This document shows, piece by piece, positions 6,901 through 7,312 of a DNA stretch of 7,312 nt. Source of the stretch: Bacteroidales bacterium (GTDB taxonomy: Bacteria > Bacteroidota > Bacteroidia > Bacteroidales > F082); NCBI GenBank assembly GCA_024762735.1, contig JANTGU010000111.1:1-7312 (forward strand), in the 5' to 3' direction. The notes under the pieces were generated by a model. That model saw only the letters and a list, made by a program, of their open reading frames with translations. It was not told where the DNA came from and made no database searches. Each line of letters opens with the position of its first letter. Within the stretch, counting starts at the first letter, position 1. Both the position numbers and the translations under genes were made by a program.

Positions 6901-7312
6901 GATTTGCGAGCCTCTGCCAAACAGAACCGCGACATCATTGAAAAAACCATGCTGGCAGGTATTACCCGGTCGTTTAACAAGTCAATATCCTTGTGCGAAA
7001 CACCTTATGCATGGAAACGGGTTCCGGGTAGAAGCAGCATCAAGCACATGAAAAAAGCCGAGAAAACCATCCTTCAATTTGAAGAGGTTTGGATAAAAAA
7101 CCGGCAGATTATCTCGAATTCCAGGGTGGTATCGCTCCAGCTACTGGCGTTTAAACTAAGGCTAAGGCACATGCTTGTTAAAGACATAAACCTGTTCAAC
7201 CTTAAATATGAAGAGTACCGCGAAAAGGTTTTACACAAGTTGAAGAATGATATTCAAGAAGGTCTTGCTCAAAAAAAGACGGTGATATCGCCTCCATCCG
7301 CCGCAACAATAG
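3919..7312 (+). CDS. SLC12/NKCC-type cation-chloride cotransporter with long C-terminal extension (3' partial)
   Basis: The frame is open from the ATG at 3919 to the window end (1131 codons, no stop). Residues ~15-427 form twelve membrane helices of the amino acid/polyamine/cation-chloride (APC) fold. They match eukaryotic NKCC closely: GVIMYLRLGW (24-33, TM1), GGIYYILSRSLG (73-84), YIIGFTES with Tyr106 (TM3, the K+-site tyrosine), FFPAVTGFTAG (211-221, TM6) followed by MSGDLKDP, and ATLSSALGG (TM8). The paired serines 293-294 are those used for Na+ in NKCC/NCC and replaced in K-Cl cotransporters, so Na+-coupled Cl- uptake, perhaps with K+, is predicted. Residues ~463-745 are the cytoplasmic SLC12 C-terminal domain, with VEPNTVLMGW (554-562 region) and IDVWW (603-607). 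Residues ~755-1131+ are an additional charged, mostly helical, non-membrane region that I do not recognise. No Shine-Dalgarno is visible. The transporter call is very secure; the extension's role and the true C-terminus are unknown. Confidence 0.93.
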   Translation, partial: MAKEAKKFGAFSGVFTPSILTILGVIMYLRLGWVAGVAGLTGIVAVILLAHVISFTTGLSISSIATDKRIKAGGIYYILSRSLGLPMGGSIGITLFVGTALSISLYIIGFTESFLSIPTIQGWIEALGMVPDSLNTTRIIGTAVLVILVIIAFISTDIAIKTQFIILTAIALSLISVFVGFFVHPELAPQPGNMDIAPFKDFSFEVVFAVFFPAVTGFTAGVAMSGDLKDPKKDIPKGTMWAIIIGFVIYLVLGISFLLFVDRNLLLTDYNFLLRLAWIPALVIAGIWGATLSSALGGILGGPRILQAVAYDKIVPKLFAKGYGPSNEPRNALLFTFLISELGVLIGDLNIIAGIVTMFYLTAYGFINLAFALEKWASADFRPSFNVSVWIGVVGFVASFMIMFKLDMVNMFVALIILGIIYYYISRKHHHRRMSSVWEGVNMALVRAVLNRLNKQKTSEQNWKPNILLFSGGTKKRPHLIEFGKALVAQQGMISNFDLELNKNAKELFPKRRVAIHEEETDNNKGVFAQKLECNDVFKGIETIACVYGFSGVEPNTVLMGWGRNSDNPKRFVSMVNRLINLNLNVVLLDYDKERGFGNYSTIDVWWRGGSNNGNFVLALIKFIHATYEWRNARVRIMIVNPVNENKSWIERDARNVLANMRIDAEIRVINNEIDKRSIYDIIKQESINTDMVFIGFPDIVKGKEEEFIKGTDRLCLNIGTTALVKASSLFQELHIGFVPSPAQKGFATESKQPPVKVPSLARPLSTALDNEINKYYNHFVQFSKSILDQDLDPLFSLWYVLMANIEKTWTSSYELIHQKLQEQDTDLRIFITNQNLQLATKTKKITESFYADNEVIMQGRVEALSSALGALQSKITTLLPNEITISLTDEEHQKLLGQKNLAPGEEQMLTQSKEFTVPFLKIKERVLLADLAPTWLEMLKELGYAVFKLEIKLSKLNDLIEQYQVGKYYSKVEYKEVIDTLTSKEHSFTELMDDLRASAKQNRDIIEKTMLAGITRSFNKSISLCETPYAWKRVPGRSSIKHMKKAEKTILQFEEVWIKNRQIISNSRVVSLQLLAFKLRLRHMLVKDINLFNLKYEEYREKVLHKLKNDIQEGLAQKKTVISPPSAATI

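Overview
The window looks like chromosomal DNA from a member of the Bacteroidota, most probably an anaerobic or marine Bacteroidales/Marinilabiliales-type organism. The evidence is AT-rich intergenic DNA, promoter-like elements of the TAnnTTTG (-7) class, a general lack of Shine-Dalgarno sequences, and gene families common in that phylum. This placement is inference from composition and family content, not from a marker gene. No RNA gene, CRISPR array or mobile element was recognised.

Layout. Positions 1-513 are AT-rich and have no convincing gene. They hold two exact copies of TACATTTGTA, which resemble BlaI/CopY-type operators, and a weak leftward 38-codon ORF. Next comes a very good promoter whose start region lies in a perfect 10+10 bp inverted repeat. 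It drives a small DUF5320-type protein (514-795), which has a strong Shine-Dalgarno and ends at a textbook terminator (806-840). A two-gene unit follows: ppnP, a cupin-fold nucleoside phosphorylase (959-1240), and a one-TPR protein 13 bp downstream (1254-1568), closed by a second hairpin terminator. Then comes a ten-helix EamA/DMT exporter (1713-2627). It converges on a leftward AI-2E/UPF0118 family membrane protein (2697-3824). Divergent from that gene, 94 bp away, is a very large rightward gene (3919 to beyond the window end) encoding a cation-chloride cotransporter of the SLC12/NKCC type.

The most notable object is this last gene. Its first ~745 residues are a complete transporter plus the SLC12 C-terminal domain. 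It keeps the paired serines in TM8 that belong to the Na+ site of NKCC/NCC proteins, and a TM3 tyrosine that fits the K+ site. The frame then stays open for a further ~375 codons of soluble, charged, probably helical sequence that I cannot assign to any family, and it is still open at position 7312. The second notable object is the palindrome at the DUF5320 promoter, which suggests a dedicated regulator for an otherwise isolated gene.

Functionally, the right half is a group of membrane transporters (EamA exporter, AI-2E family protein, Na-K-Cl-type cotransporter). The divergent AI-2E/cotransporter pair could serve ion homeostasis, but the sequence does not prove this. The left half combines nucleoside salvage (PpnP) with small proteins of unknown role.
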